From DASRSS01 sp035765515 (GTDB lineage Bacteria; Actinomycetota; Actinomycetes; Mycobacteriales; Jatrophihabitantaceae), in assembly GCA_035765515.1 (NCBI GenBank), contig DASTXN010000155.1, forward strand, positions 1 to 64,000: a DNA stretch of 64,000 nucleotides. Reading direction: 5' to 3'. Numbering within the stretch: the stretch's first letter is position 1; each line of letters opens with the position of its first letter. Below the pieces are notes generated by a model, which did not search any database, was not told where the DNA came from, and saw nothing but the letters and a program-made list of their open reading frames with translations. Below are positions 17,035 through 26,218 of the stretch, piece after piece. A program made the translations under genes and the position numbers.

Positions 17035-18008
17035 GGGCGCACCAGCTCCGGCTGCACCGCGCACGCCAGCGTCCGGCTGTCACCGATCGCCTCGAGCGGC
17101 GGGACGGCCGAGCGGCAGACGTCCTGGGCGAACCGGCAGCGCGGCTCGAACGGACACCCCGGCGGCTCCTCGCCCGGGAGCACCGGCACGCCCGGGATTG
17201 CCTGCAGGGTCCGCGAGGTGCTCAGCCCGTGCGGACGCGCGCCGAGCAGCGCGGACGTGTACGGGTGCGTGGGCCGGTTCAGCACGTCCGTGGTCCCGCC
17301 GCTCTCCATCACCCGTCCGGCGTAGAAGACGTATGCGCGCTGGGTGAGCGAGGACAGCACGCCGAGGTCGTGCGTGATGAACAGGACGGCCAGGTCGTGC
17401 TCACGACGCAGCTCGTCGAACAGCGCGAGGATGCCGGCCTGGACGGTGACGTCCAACGCGGTCGTCGGCTCGTCGGCGATCAGCAGCCGCGGACGGCAGG
17501 CGAGCGCGATGGCGATCGCGATCCGCTGCCGCATGCCGCCGGAGAACTGGTGCGGGTACGACCGCAGTGCCCGTTCCGGCTGCGGGATGCGCACCTGCTC
17601 GAGCAGTTCGACAGCCCGCGCCCTGGCGGCGGCCTTGCTCAGTCCGAGGGAGGCGCGCATGTGCTCGGTGAGCTGCATGCCGACGGTGAGCATCGGGTGC
17701 AGTGCGGCGCTGGAGTCCTGGAACACCATCGCGATGCCCGAGCCGCGAACTCCCTGCCAGCCGCGGCGGTCGAGCCCGGTCAGCTCAGTTCCGTCGAAGC
17801 GGATCGAGCCGTCGACGTGCGCGCCGGGCGGCAGCAGGTTGAGCAGCGTCAGCGCGGTCAGGCTCTTGCCGGAACCGCTCTCGCCGGCGAGCCCGACGAT
17901 CTCGCCCGGCTCGACGCGCAGGTCGAGACCCTTGATCACGGGCAGCGGTCCGTCCGGACCGCGCAAGGTGACCGAGAGCCGGGACGTCTGAAGCAGTGGT
18001 TCGGTCAT
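17031..18008 (-). CDS. Dipeptide/oligopeptide ABC transporter ATPase (DppD/OppD type)
   Basis: A 325-residue ATPase with Walker A GESGSGKSL, Q-loop MVFQDSSAALHPMLTV, signature FSGGMRQRIAIAIAL and Walker B LLIADEPTTALDVTVQ. The C-terminal oligo_HPY region has the HPYTSALLGA motif and GCPFEPRCRFAQDVCR. The SAALHP Q-loop and the GMRQR signature place it with OppD/DppD. The ATG at 18008 overlaps the permease stop by four bases. It should pair with the DppF-type subunit to drive import. Confidence 0.93.
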   Translation of the reverse strand: MTEPLLQTSRLSVTLRGPDGPLPVIKGLDLRVEPGEIVGLAGESGSGKSLTALTLLNLLPPGAHVDGSIRFDGTELTGLDRRGWQGVRGSGIAMVFQDSSAALHPMLTVGMQLTEHMRASLGLSKAAARARAVELLEQVRIPQPERALRSYPHQFSGGMRQRIAIAIALACRPRLLIADEPTTALDVTVQAGILALFDELRREHDLAVLFITHDLGVLSSLTQRAYVFYAGRVMESGGTTDVLNRPTHPYTSALLGARPHGLSTSRTLQAIPGVPVLPGEEPPGCPFEPRCRFAQDVCRSAVPPLEAIGDSRTLACAVQPELVRP

Positions 18009-18940
18009 CGACGGCTCCTGCTCCGCGGGTCGAGCCAGTCGCGCACCGCGTCGCCGAGCAGGTTGAAGGCGAGCACGACGGTGAGGATCGCGATGCCGGG
18101 GATGATGCTGACCCACCACTTCGACAGATCGTTCGAACCGGCGGCGATCATCGCGCCCCACTCCGGCGCCGGCGGGCGCGGCCCCAGGCCGAGGAACGAC
18201 AGCGAGGCCAGCATCAGCACGGCGTTGCCGAGTTCGAGGCTGGCCAGCACGACGGACGGCCCGACGCTGTTCGGCACGACGTCGCGCCACAGCGCCCGCC
18301 ACGGCCCGACACCGAGCAGCCGCGACGCGCTGAGGAAGTCCGAACTGCGGATCGAGAGCACCGCGCTGCGCACCACCCGTGCGTAGGTGGGCCACGACAC
18401 GAGGACGAGGGCGAGCACCGCATTGCGCGCGCTCGGTCCGAACGCGGCCGTGACGACCATGGCCAGGATGATCGGCGGGAACGCGAACACCAGGTCGGTC
18501 AGTCGCATCAGCACCTCGTCGACCCAACGACCGAGGTAGCCGGCAACCAGGCCGAGGGTGCCACCGATCAGCAGTGCGAGCGCGACGATCACGACCGCCA
18601 ACGGCAGCGACAGCCGCGCGCCGTAGAGGATCCGGGTGAGGATGTCACGGCCGAGCTGGTCGGTTCCGAGCCAGTGTGCGCCGGACGGTGGCGCGTAGTA
18701 CGGGCCGCTCTGCGCGAGCGGGTCGTGCGGCGCGAGCAGCGGCGCGGCGATCGCCACGATCGCCCAACAGGCCAGGATCCCGATCGCGACCACGGTCAGT
18801 CCGCGCGCGTGCCGGCGCCGGCCGGATCTGCGCCGCTCGGGGCGCGGCGCACCTGGACGCAGCCCGAACAAGCGACGCGCGGGCAGCGCCTCGGCCATGA
18901 CGTCGGGCGCGATCTGCGGGGCGTTCGTCGGCGTGCTCAT
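18005..18940 (-). CDS. Dipeptide-type ABC transporter permease (DppC type)
   Basis: A 311-residue inner-membrane permease. It has an Arg-rich cytosolic N-terminus of about 45 residues, a first membrane segment (LTVVAIGILACWAIVAIAAPLL), the DppC hallmark HWLGTDQLGRDILTRILYGAR and, further on, the EAA loop SSDFLSASRLLGVGPWRALWRDVVPN followed by SLSFLGLGPRPPAPEWGAMI. The ATG at 18940 overlaps the upstream permease stop by a single base (TGATG). The substrate could be peptides, nickel chelates or glycosides; the peptidase neighbours favour peptides or amides. Confidence 0.93.
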   Translation of the reverse strand: MSTPTNAPQIAPDVMAEALPARRLFGLRPGAPRPERRRSGRRRHARGLTVVAIGILACWAIVAIAAPLLAPHDPLAQSGPYYAPPSGAHWLGTDQLGRDILTRILYGARLSLPLAVVIVALALLIGGTLGLVAGYLGRWVDEVLMRLTDLVFAFPPIILAMVVTAAFGPSARNAVLALVLVSWPTYARVVRSAVLSIRSSDFLSASRLLGVGPWRALWRDVVPNSVGPSVVLASLELGNAVLMLASLSFLGLGPRPPAPEWGAMIAAGSNDLSKWWVSIIPGIAILTVVLAFNLLGDAVRDWLDPRSRSRR

Positions 18941-20055
18941 CAGGAGACCCGAATCCGCGGGTCGATGATCCCGTACAGGATGTCGATCAACAGGTTGACG
19001 ACGGTGTAGACGAGCGCGACGAACAGGCCGACGCCCATGATCGCCGGCAGGTCCAGGTTGAGCGCGGCGCGGTACGCGTACTGGCCGATTCCCGGCCAGC
19101 TGTAGATCTGCTCGATGAGGACAGTGCCGGACAGCAGCGACGCGAACGCCAGGCCGGCGACGGTGACCACCTGGACCAGGCCGGCGCGCAGCACGTGCCT
19201 GCGCAGGACCGTCCACCGCGGCAGGCCCTTCGCGTAGGCCGCCTTGATGTAGTCCTGGTCGAGAACCTCCAGCATCGCCGACCGGACGAACCGGATCAGG
19301 ATCGAGACGGTCAGCGCGGTGAGCACGAGGACCGGGAGCATGAGATGCCACAGTGCGTCGCGGAACGCGATCGGCCGGCCTTGCAGCAACGCGTCGATCG
19401 TGTACATGCCGGTCACCTGGCGCGGCGGCGTCAGCTGAGTGCTCAGCCGCCCGCCGTTGGGCGCGACGCCGAGCAGGTAGAAGAAGACGTACAGCACCAC
19501 GATCGCCAACCAGAACGACGGCGTCGACAGCCCGACCAGCGCGGCCCCGCGGATCGTGTGGTCGGCCGCGCGGTCCTTGCGCACCGCCGCCCACAGTCCG
19601 AGTCCAACGCTGATCAACAGCGACAGGATCATCGCCGGGATCGCCAGTTCGAGCGTCGCCGGCACGTACTTCTTCAGGTCGGCCAGCACCGAGTCGCCGG
19701 TGCTCTGGGACGTGCCGAGGTTCCCGTGGATCAAGTTGTTCAGGTAGGTCAGGTACTGCATCGGCAGCGGCCGGTCCAGCCCCCACTTGGCGCGGTACGC
19801 GGCCACGATCTCCGGGTTCTGCTGCGCGGTCTCGGACAGGTTCGTGTTCGCCGGGTCACCGGGAACGGCCTGGACCAGCAGGAACGTCAGGATCGTGACG
19901 CCGAACAAGAGCGCGGCGGTGATCAGGATCTTCTTGCCGACGAACCGCAGGAGGGTCCGGGACGGCCGCGTCGTTGCGGCCGGTCCCGGACCGTCTGCGG
20001 CCGGGGGCTCGGCGGCCGGGATCAGCCCGGCAGCCGGTGGTTGCGTGGCGGTCAA
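18940..20055 (-). CDS. Dipeptide-type ABC transporter permease (DppB type)
   Basis: A 371-residue permease. After a long Pro/Ala-rich N-terminus the first membrane helix reads KKILITAALLFGVTILTFLLV, then QAVPGDPA, the typical DppB signature. The EAA loop LDQDYIKAAYAKGLPRWTVLRRHVLRA is clear and the end YGIIDPRIRVS is normal. The only start that keeps the coupled layout is a TTG at 20055, forming a TTGA overlap with the lipoprotein gene stop. No ATG or GTG lies in a better place, so the exact start is somewhat uncertain. Confidence 0.9.
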   Translation of the reverse strand: MTATQPPAAGLIPAAEPPAADGPGPAATTRPSRTLLRFVGKKILITAALLFGVTILTFLLVQAVPGDPANTNLSETAQQNPEIVAAYRAKWGLDRPLPMQYLTYLNNLIHGNLGTSQSTGDSVLADLKKYVPATLELAIPAMILSLLISVGLGLWAAVRKDRAADHTIRGAALVGLSTPSFWLAIVVLYVFFYLLGVAPNGGRLSTQLTPPRQVTGMYTIDALLQGRPIAFRDALWHLMLPVLVLTALTVSILIRFVRSAMLEVLDQDYIKAAYAKGLPRWTVLRRHVLRAGLVQVVTVAGLAFASLLSGTVLIEQIYSWPGIGQYAYRAALNLDLPAIMGVGLFVALVYTVVNLLIDILYGIIDPRIRVS

Positions 20056-21662
20056 CTGCTGCTGACACCCGCGAGGTTCACGGTCCAGCCCGCGGCGGTG
20101 TACGTCGCACCGCTGAGGTCGGCGCTCGCCACGGCCGTCCCCGCGCTGTAGCAGAGCGTGATGTACGGCGCGTTCGTGATCATCAGCCGCTGCCACTTCT
20201 GCAGCGCGGTGACCTGCTCGTCAGCACTGGTCGCGGTGAGGACCGCCTTGCCGGCCGCCACGGTCGCCGGGTCGGCGCGCTCGGCCGTCCAGCCCGCGGC
20301 GGACGCGGTGTGCCCCCCGGGGAGCACGTCCGCGACGATCGATGCTGCCGCCGGGTAGTCGAGCGACTGCGGGCTGAAGCTGAACGGCACCTTGCCGGTG
20401 TCGCGCTGGTCGAGGAACGACGCGATAGGCGCGGGATCCAGCTGGATCTTGATGCCGGCCTTCGCCGCGTCGCTCTGCACCTTGGCGGCGATCGTGCCGA
20501 GGTCGACACCGACGTAGGTGATCGCCGGGTAGAGCAGCTTCACCGTCTGGTTACCGACGCCGGAGGCCGCGAGCAGCGACTTCGCCTTCGCGAGGTCCTG
20601 GTGCTGCGCCTCGGACGCCGGCAGCGCTCCGGCGTAGGCCGTCGGCACCATGCCGGACGCGGGCGCACCGGACTTGCCGAACAGGGCCGCGATGCCCTGG
20701 TAGTCCAGCGACGCCTGCAGCGCTTGCACCCAGTCGTGGTTGGACGTGACGGGGCTGATCGCCGGGTCGGCGTGGATCCGCAACTGGTAGTAGGTGTCCG
20801 GGCTGCCGGACTGGTGCAGCGAGGCGGGCAGCCCCGACAGCGCGTTGCCGGCCAGGTCCAACGCGATCGTGTCCGACGGCGACTTCGCCATCGTCAGCTT
20901 CTGGTTCTGGACGTCCATGTTCGAGACCACGACGCGGCCATAGGCCGGCTTGCTGCCCCAGTACTTCGGGTTCGCGGTGAGCACCACCTGGGACGCCGCG
21001 TCGAAGGAGGAGATCTGGTACGGGCCGCTGCCGATGGCGTGCGTGTTCAGGTAGGTGCCCAGGGAGTCGGTCTTGGCGGCGTCGGTACCGTCCTCGCCGC
21101 CGTGCTGCTCGGCCAGCTTCTGGTTCAGGATGCCGGCGTACGGCTCGGCCAGGATGATCGGCACGTCGGGGTTGACGGTGTCGCTGGTGACGACCACGGT
21201 GTGCGCGTCGGGCGCCGAGAACGACAGGCCGCCGACGATCGCGGCCGCGCTGCCCTTGAGGTTCTTCAACCGGTTCAGGCTGAACACGACGTCGGCGGAC
21301 GTCACGGACGAGCCGTCGGCGAACTTCGCGTCCGAGCGCAGCGTGAAGGTGAACGTCTTCCCGTCCGGGGACGAGGTGTACGAGCTGGCCAGGTCAGGCT
21401 GCGGCTTCGAGATGTCCGAACCGTTGAACGTGACCAGGGTGTCGTAGAGCGCGTGGACGATCATGTTGCCGGTGCCCTCGTACACGGTGCCCGGGTCCAG
21501 CCCCTTGATCACGAACGAGGTGTCGACGGTCAGCGTCTTGCCGTTGCCGCCGCTGTTGCCCGATCCCTCGCTGCCGCAGGCACTCAATGCCAGTACGGCC
21601 ACCGTGCTGAGCCCGACGAGGGCGGCCAGCCGCCGGGTGCCCCGTCCGTTCCGTCCGGTCAT
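20052..21662 (-). CDS. Peptide-type ABC transporter substrate-binding lipoprotein
   Basis: A 536-residue SBP_bac_5 family receptor, of normal length. It has a lipoprotein signal with lipobox LSAC (Cys near residue 29) and a Ser/Gly-rich linker. Family segments include LASSYTSSPDGKTFTFTLRSDAKFADGSSVTSADVVFSLNRL and GSGPYQISSFDAASQVVLTANPKYWGSKP. Binding residues cannot be predicted, so the substrate remains open. It is the first gene of a ten-gene unit running to 12200, behind a likely promoter at 21722-21749. A GGAGGAG ribosome site precedes the ATG. Confidence 0.93.
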   Translation of the reverse strand: MTGRNGRGTRRLAALVGLSTVAVLALSACGSEGSGNSGGNGKTLTVDTSFVIKGLDPGTVYEGTGNMIVHALYDTLVTFNGSDISKPQPDLASSYTSSPDGKTFTFTLRSDAKFADGSSVTSADVVFSLNRLKNLKGSAAAIVGGLSFSAPDAHTVVVTSDTVNPDVPIILAEPYAGILNQKLAEQHGGEDGTDAAKTDSLGTYLNTHAIGSGPYQISSFDAASQVVLTANPKYWGSKPAYGRVVVSNMDVQNQKLTMAKSPSDTIALDLAGNALSGLPASLHQSGSPDTYYQLRIHADPAISPVTSNHDWVQALQASLDYQGIAALFGKSGAPASGMVPTAYAGALPASEAQHQDLAKAKSLLAASGVGNQTVKLLYPAITYVGVDLGTIAAKVQSDAAKAGIKIQLDPAPIASFLDQRDTGKVPFSFSPQSLDYPAAASIVADVLPGGHTASAAGWTAERADPATVAAGKAVLTATSADEQVTALQKWQRLMITNAPYITLCYSAGTAVASADLSGATYTAAGWTVNLAGVSSS

Positions 21663-21721
21663 GCGCGCTCCTCCAGAGCTGCCTCAGTGGCGTTCAATGG
21701 ATCTGAACCGTGATCGGTCAC

Positions 21722-21749
21722 ACTAAACACGCGGGGAGTCGGGAGTCAA
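21722..21749 (-). promoter_or_regulatory. Promoter candidate of the peptide-transporter operon
   Basis: On the minus strand TTGACT (21744-21749) is followed after 16 bases by TTTAGT (21722-21727), or after 17 bases by TTAGTG. It lies 60 bp before the lipoprotein start in the 99-bp gap after the second DUF885 gene. Just downstream, TGTGACCGATCACGG contains the inverted repeat GTGA-N5-TCAC, a possible operator for the XRE-cupin regulator or for a CRP-like protein. Confidence 0.5.
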
Positions 21750-21761
21750 CGGCCGCGCGGG

Positions 21762-23378
21762 TCACGCTTCGATATCGGCGAGCAGGACGAGCGGTGGCGA
21801 GCCGAACGACAGCAGCCAGTCGTGGAAGCCGCGAAGGGTGAACGCGGCCTGGTCGCGCTCGCGCCGGCCGTCCCTGATGCGGTGGATCAGCTCGCGTCCG
21901 AGCATGTACGAGGAGGGGTACGTCGGGTTGTCGTGCCGCGTGTATCGCCGCACCTCGCCGGCGGCCATGTGCGGGTCCATGCCCGCCTCCCGCTCCATGA
22001 GCTCGGTGGCGTCGGCGACGCTCATCGTGCCGGTGTGCAGCCCGACGTCCACCACGATGCGCAGCGCCCGCCACAAGGCGTTGCGCTGCTTGACCAGCCG
22101 CAGCCGGTCGTCGGCCAGGAAGCCCGTCTCCTCCAGCACGTCTTCGACGTACAGCCCCCAGCCCTCGACGAACTGCGGCGTCCGGAAGTAGCGGCGGATC
22201 GAATCGCGCGGCGTGCCGAGCTTGTGGTGCGCGTACTGCACGTGATGGCCGGGATAGGTCTCGTGGCCCGCGATCGAGGTCGCGAACACGTAGCAGTTGT
22301 CGCGCATGTGCTGCCGCTGCAGCTCGGGGTTGGCGTTCGGGTCGCCGGGCGTGATCAGGAAGCCGCTGCGCAGCCCGGGGCCGTACGGCGGGCTCGGCGA
22401 CATGACTCCGAGCGGGAGCCCGTCGCGGCGGTAGTCGGGCACCCACTCCATCTCGCAGATCGCGCCGTCCGGAACGGTCACCAAGTCGGCTTGCAGGGTG
22501 TGCTGACGCGCCTGCTCCATCGCGTCGCCGTAGGTATCGAGGAAGCGGGCGGGTTCCGGATGCCAGTTCTTGATCTCGTCGATCTGCTGCCGCCAGTCGG
22601 CGGTGCGGTCGCGACTGGCCGCGAGCGCCTCCAGCGCCGTACGTTCGCGGTCGACCAGTTCACGGCCGTGCTCGGCCAGCCCCGCGGAGTCCAGCTCGAG
22701 GTGGTGGTAGGTGTGCAGCAGGTAGTCGAACTGCTCCACGCCGCAGGCCCACTCGCCGCCGGCCAAGTCGACGAGTTCCTCGGCGAAGGACGCGAACCCG
22801 GCCATCGCCAAGGCCGCGTCGACGCTCGCCCGGCGGACGTCCGCGCCCAGCGCCGGCGGCAGGGCGCGCGCGTACTCGCCGACCGCCCGGGCGACGAACC
22901 GCTCGAGGCCGCGCGCGCCGGCAGCACCCATCCCCGCCCACAGCCGCGGCGCGTCGGCGGTGAGGTTGCGCTGCGCCTGGGCCAGGTAGGCCGGCATCGC
23001 GCGAAGGCGGGCGGCGAGCGCCTCGCCGCGTTCGACATCGACCGGCTCGGTCATCAGCACCGACAGCGCTTCCCCGAGCCGTTCGGTGTACCAGTACGGC
23101 GCCCGCTCGGCGAGCCGCTCGACCTCGTGCCTGCGGGTGGCCGTCCGCAGCTCGGTGAGCAGCACCTGGTGTTCCAGCCAGGCGACCGTGCCGCGCGGGG
23201 GATCGGGCTCCGCTTCCGCCGCGGCGAGCTGGGTCGTCCGCTGCGCCTGCTGCTCCGCGAGGCCGTCCGGCGTGATGTCGCCGAGCTGCGCGTCCCCGCG
23301 GGGATCACCCTCGGCCGAGGCCTGGATCGGATCGGTGCCGAACAGCCACTCGACGTACGGGTGCAATGGTTCGGTCAC
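21762..23378 (-). CDS. DUF885 putative metallopeptidase (second copy)
   Basis: A 538-residue DUF885 protein starting at a GTG (23378) three bases after the stop of the preceding gene. The zinc site is SIAGHETYPGHHVQYAHHKLG (HExxxGHH, about residue 335), followed by EGWGLYVEDVLEETGF with the probable ligand Glu. It shares little sequence with the first DUF885 product (12514-14163) outside these motifs, so the two are old paralogues with probably different specificity. It has no signal peptide and sits between a DinB-like gene and the transporter operon. Confidence 0.87.
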   Translation of the reverse strand: MTEPLHPYVEWLFGTDPIQASAEGDPRGDAQLGDITPDGLAEQQAQRTTQLAAAEAEPDPPRGTVAWLEHQVLLTELRTATRRHEVERLAERAPYWYTERLGEALSVLMTEPVDVERGEALAARLRAMPAYLAQAQRNLTADAPRLWAGMGAAGARGLERFVARAVGEYARALPPALGADVRRASVDAALAMAGFASFAEELVDLAGGEWACGVEQFDYLLHTYHHLELDSAGLAEHGRELVDRERTALEALAASRDRTADWRQQIDEIKNWHPEPARFLDTYGDAMEQARQHTLQADLVTVPDGAICEMEWVPDYRRDGLPLGVMSPSPPYGPGLRSGFLITPGDPNANPELQRQHMRDNCYVFATSIAGHETYPGHHVQYAHHKLGTPRDSIRRYFRTPQFVEGWGLYVEDVLEETGFLADDRLRLVKQRNALWRALRIVVDVGLHTGTMSVADATELMEREAGMDPHMAAGEVRRYTRHDNPTYPSSYMLGRELIHRIRDGRRERDQAAFTLRGFHDWLLSFGSPPLVLLADIEA

Positions 23379-23380
23379 GG

Positions 23381-24127
23381 TCAGTACCCCGCCAGGATCG
23401 TCTGCAGCCGGGCCAGGCCGTCCGGCGGCAGCGTGCTGCGCACCCGCGCGGCGGACGCGGGACGGCGTCCCCAGAGCAGCAGGATCCGCGCGGCCGGGTC
23501 GGTCTCGATCACGCCCGGCGCATCCGTGGGGTCGTCCCACGACAGCGACCCCGCGCCGTTGCCGACCTGGACCACCAGGTCGCGCGAACCGGGGCAGCGC
23601 AGCCGTGCGGTCAGCGGCTCGGCGGGGCTCGGATCGCTGCCGAGTCCGGACAGCAGCGAGCCGGCGAGCAGGGCGACCGAGTGCTCGACCAGCACCGGTT
23701 GGCCGAGCAGCTCCAGGCCGGCCTCGTCGTCGCCGAGCAGATCCCAGCGGTGGATCGCGAACTCCTGGCGCATGTGCGTGACCAGTTCGGCGACCGGCAG
23801 CCCCCACCCGACCTCGGGCACGGCCACGGCCGGGTCGTCGGCCAGCATCGCGCCGAAGGCCGCGTTCATCCGCTCGTCCGCCGTGACCAGCCGGCGCCGC
23901 AGCGCCGTGTCGGACATCGCCCGGTACGGCGGTTCGCGGTCCTGCCAGGCGCCGAACTCGGGCACCGGGTCTCCGGCCAGGTGCGCCTCGACCTGGTTGG
24001 CGAAGGCGTCCGCGCCGGATGCGATGTGCGCGATCAGCTCGTGCGCCGTCCAACCACGGCAGGCAGTCACCGCGCCCGGTGGTATGGAATCAAGCGCCTC
24101 GAAGAACGACTCGGCCTCGTGCGTCAC
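23381..24127 (-). CDS. Maleylpyruvate-isomerase-like DinB-fold protein (TIGR03083 type)
   Basis: A 248-residue protein with a DinB-fold N-terminal domain of the mycothiol-dependent maleylpyruvate isomerase type. WTAHELIAHIASGADAFANQVEAHL contains the first metal-ligand His, and VGWGLPVAELVTHMRQEFAIHRWDL carries the HxxxEFAxHRWD motif typical of this family. The C-terminal half resembles the SCP2-like extension. Members use mycothiol as cofactor, or simply bind metal. The reaction here is unknown. It is the first gene of the DUF885-containing pair and diverges from the amidohydrolase gene across 96 bp. Confidence 0.82.
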   Translation of the reverse strand: MTHEAESFFEALDSIPPGAVTACRGWTAHELIAHIASGADAFANQVEAHLAGDPVPEFGAWQDREPPYRAMSDTALRRRLVTADERMNAAFGAMLADDPAVAVPEVGWGLPVAELVTHMRQEFAIHRWDLLGDDEAGLELLGQPVLVEHSVALLAGSLLSGLGSDPSPAEPLTARLRCPGSRDLVVQVGNGAGSLSWDDPTDAPGVIETDPAARILLLWGRRPASAARVRSTLPPDGLARLQTILAGY

Positions 24128-24223
24128 GGCGGCTACACCCTCTCGTCAACGAACCCGGCCGAGTGTAGGTTGCCTAAATCGTGTTCGTCCAGACTGAACA
24201 GCCGTAAACGCCGAGGGAGCGCC

Positions 24224-25447
24224 GTGACCACCCTGTTGCACAACTGCACCGTGTTCGACGGCGTCGCGGACACGCCGATCGCCGCCGCGGCAGTGCTCGT
24301 TGCGAACGGACGGATCGCCGCGGTCGGGCCGGAGGCCGAGGTGCGCAACGCGGCGCCGGACGGGGTCGGCGAGCTCGATCTCGGCGGGGCGCACGTGATG
24401 GCCGGCTTGCTGAACATGCACACGCACCTGTCGCTGTCGCTGCCCGGGCCGGGCGGCGCCGCGGTCAGCGCGCTGTCGTCACACGCCCTCGCCCTCTACA
24501 TGGCCTCGGGCGCGCGGCGGGCCCTGCAGTCGGGTGTGACGACCGTCCGCTGCGTGGCCGAGAAGGACCACGCCGAGTTCGCGCTCCGCAAGGCGATCGA
24601 GGACGGTTGGCTGACCGGCCCGCGGATCTTCACCGCCGGTCGGGCGCTGTGCTGCACCGGTGGGCACGGGCACGACGGCACCGACACGCTCGAGTGCGAC
24701 GGCGCCGACGCGTTCCGCCGCGGCACGCGTGCGCAGATCGCCGTCGGCGCGGACCTGATCAAGGTGATGATCTCCGGCGGCATCGCCGGCGAGCACGAGC
24801 GGATCCACACGCCGCAATTGACCCGCGACGAGATCGCTGCGGTGATCGAGACGGCGCACGCGTGGGGCCGGCGGGTGACCGCGCACGCCGGGCCGGCGCC
24901 GATCATCGAGGAGGCCGTGCGGCTCGGGCTGGACTGCGTCGAGCACGGCTACCAACTCACGGAATCGGTCGTTGCGCTGATGGCCGAGCGCGGAACCAGC
25001 CTGGTGCCGACGCTGATCGTCACGCGGTGCAAGGACTTCTTCGACTCGATCGGCGTGCCGGAGTGGATGCAGCAGCGCTCGCTCGGCGCCGGCGAGCGGC
25101 ACGCCGAGAGCTACCGGCTGGCGCTCGACGCGGGTGTCGAAGTGATGCTCGGCAGTGACATGCCGCCGTTCTGGCCGACGGACGGCACGACGGCGACCGT
25201 GCGCGAACTCGAGCACATGGCCGAGTTCGGGCTGGCGCCGCTGGACGCGCTGAGGGCCGCCACGATCGTCCCGGCGCGGTGGCTCGGTGCCGACAGCGAG
25301 ATCGGGACGGTCGAGGCCGGCAAGCACGCCGACCTGATCGCGATGGACGCCGACCCGACCCGCGACGTGTCCGCGCTGCGTGGGCTGCGCTGGGTGATGA
25401 AGGGCGGCGTGGTCGTCCGCGACGATCGCACCGGCCTGGCGGTGTGA
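24224..25447 (+). CDS. Metal-dependent amidohydrolase (imidazolonepropionase-like)
   Basis: A 407-residue amidohydrolase-superfamily enzyme from a GTG at 24224 with GAGGGA upstream. Motifs are GLLNMHTHLSLSLP (metal ligands HxH, about residue 66), KVMISGGIAG with the usual bridging Lys, TAHAGPAPIIEEAV and VEHGY with ligand His residues, and MLGSDMPPFWP with the catalytic Asp. The end (EIGTVEAGKHADLIAMDADP) is the composite beta-sandwich typical of the family. Relatives in this branch cleave prolidase-type dipeptides, N-acyl compounds or cyclic amides. It diverges from the DinB-like/DUF885 genes, so it probably belongs to the same degradative locus. Confidence 0.9.
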   Translation: MTTLLHNCTVFDGVADTPIAAAAVLVANGRIAAVGPEAEVRNAAPDGVGELDLGGAHVMAGLLNMHTHLSLSLPGPGGAAVSALSSHALALYMASGARRALQSGVTTVRCVAEKDHAEFALRKAIEDGWLTGPRIFTAGRALCCTGGHGHDGTDTLECDGADAFRRGTRAQIAVGADLIKVMISGGIAGEHERIHTPQLTRDEIAAVIETAHAWGRRVTAHAGPAPIIEEAVRLGLDCVEHGYQLTESVVALMAERGTSLVPTLIVTRCKDFFDSIGVPEWMQQRSLGAGERHAESYRLALDAGVEVMLGSDMPPFWPTDGTTATVRELEHMAEFGLAPLDALRAATIVPARWLGADSEIGTVEAGKHADLIAMDADPTRDVSALRGLRWVMKGGVVVRDDRTGLAV

Positions 25448-25468
25448 CGCCGGCGCCGCCGCCACGAC

Positions 25469-26194
25469 TCAGACGGGGAACACCCGCTGCGCCGGATCCG
25501 CGATCCGGCGCTGCAGCTCGGCCTCGATGACCGCGTCGTCGTACACGCCGACCGGGTCCGCGCGCGTGGCCATGTACTTGCGGGCCGCGGCGAACTCCAG
25601 CAGCCACAGGTCGTAGATGCGTCGCAGCTCGGCAAGCGGCTCGGGGTGTTCGTCCACGCGAAGCGACAGGTCCGGGTACTCCTCGGTGCCGTAGATCAGG
25701 ATGCCTGCGGACTGCTGCCCGCGGGCATCGCCGCCGGCCTCCTGGCCGGCTTGCATGGCCGCCATCAACCGCTCCGCGAACGGCAGCTCGCTGCGTTCGT
25801 AGTGCGCCAAGGTTGCTTCGACGACGTCCGGCCCGGCGAGCAGGTTGCCGGCGACGCTGACGCCATCGCCCAAGCGGTGCCCTGACCAGTGCCGACACGC
25901 ACTACCGGTGAACGCCACGACCGCACCGGTGCGATCCACGACATGCACCTGTCGATGTTCGCGACCGGCATCGGCCTCGACGAGCGCGGCGACGGACTCC
26001 TGCGCCGAGGCGCCGCCGGCCAGTGCGCGCAGTCCGCGCGGGCCGTACGTGGGGTTGATGGTCGCCTGCGTCGACAACGCACCGGTGTCCGCCGACACGC
26101 TCAGACACAGCCCCGCGGCCGCGACGAATCGGGTCGCCACCATCGCGCCCAGCGCACCGCTCTCCGCGTCACGGGCGACGATCGACCAGGTCAT
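25469..26194 (-). CDS. DUF1028 family protein
   Basis: A 241-residue DUF1028 protein, an Ntn-hydrolase-like fold of unknown substrate. It opens TWSIVARDAESGALGAMVATRF and continues with LSTQATINPTYGPRGLRALAGG and TGSACRHWSGHRLGDGVSVAGNLLAG, all family hallmarks. In many genomes DUF1028 genes lie next to peptide transporters, amidases and proline-imino-peptidase-like genes, as here. A -10-like TATCCT (26201-26206) ends six bases before the ATG, so the message may be leaderless. It is convergent with the amidohydrolase gene, with 21 bp between the stops. Confidence 0.88.
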   Translation of the reverse strand: MTWSIVARDAESGALGAMVATRFVAAAGLCLSVSADTGALSTQATINPTYGPRGLRALAGGASAQESVAALVEADAGREHRQVHVVDRTGAVVAFTGSACRHWSGHRLGDGVSVAGNLLAGPDVVEATLAHYERSELPFAERLMAAMQAGQEAGGDARGQQSAGILIYGTEEYPDLSLRVDEHPEPLAELRRIYDLWLLEFAAARKYMATRADPVGVYDDAVIEAELQRRIADPAQRVFPV

Positions 26195-26218
26195 CGCGCG
26201 AGGATAACCGCGGCGTGC

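Noticed and set aside
16090..21662. Transporter as a nickel importer
   Set aside because: The components are also found in nickel systems, but there is no nickel enzyme, NikR gene or His-rich region nearby, and peptidases surround it. Peptide or amide uptake is the simpler reading, though not proven.
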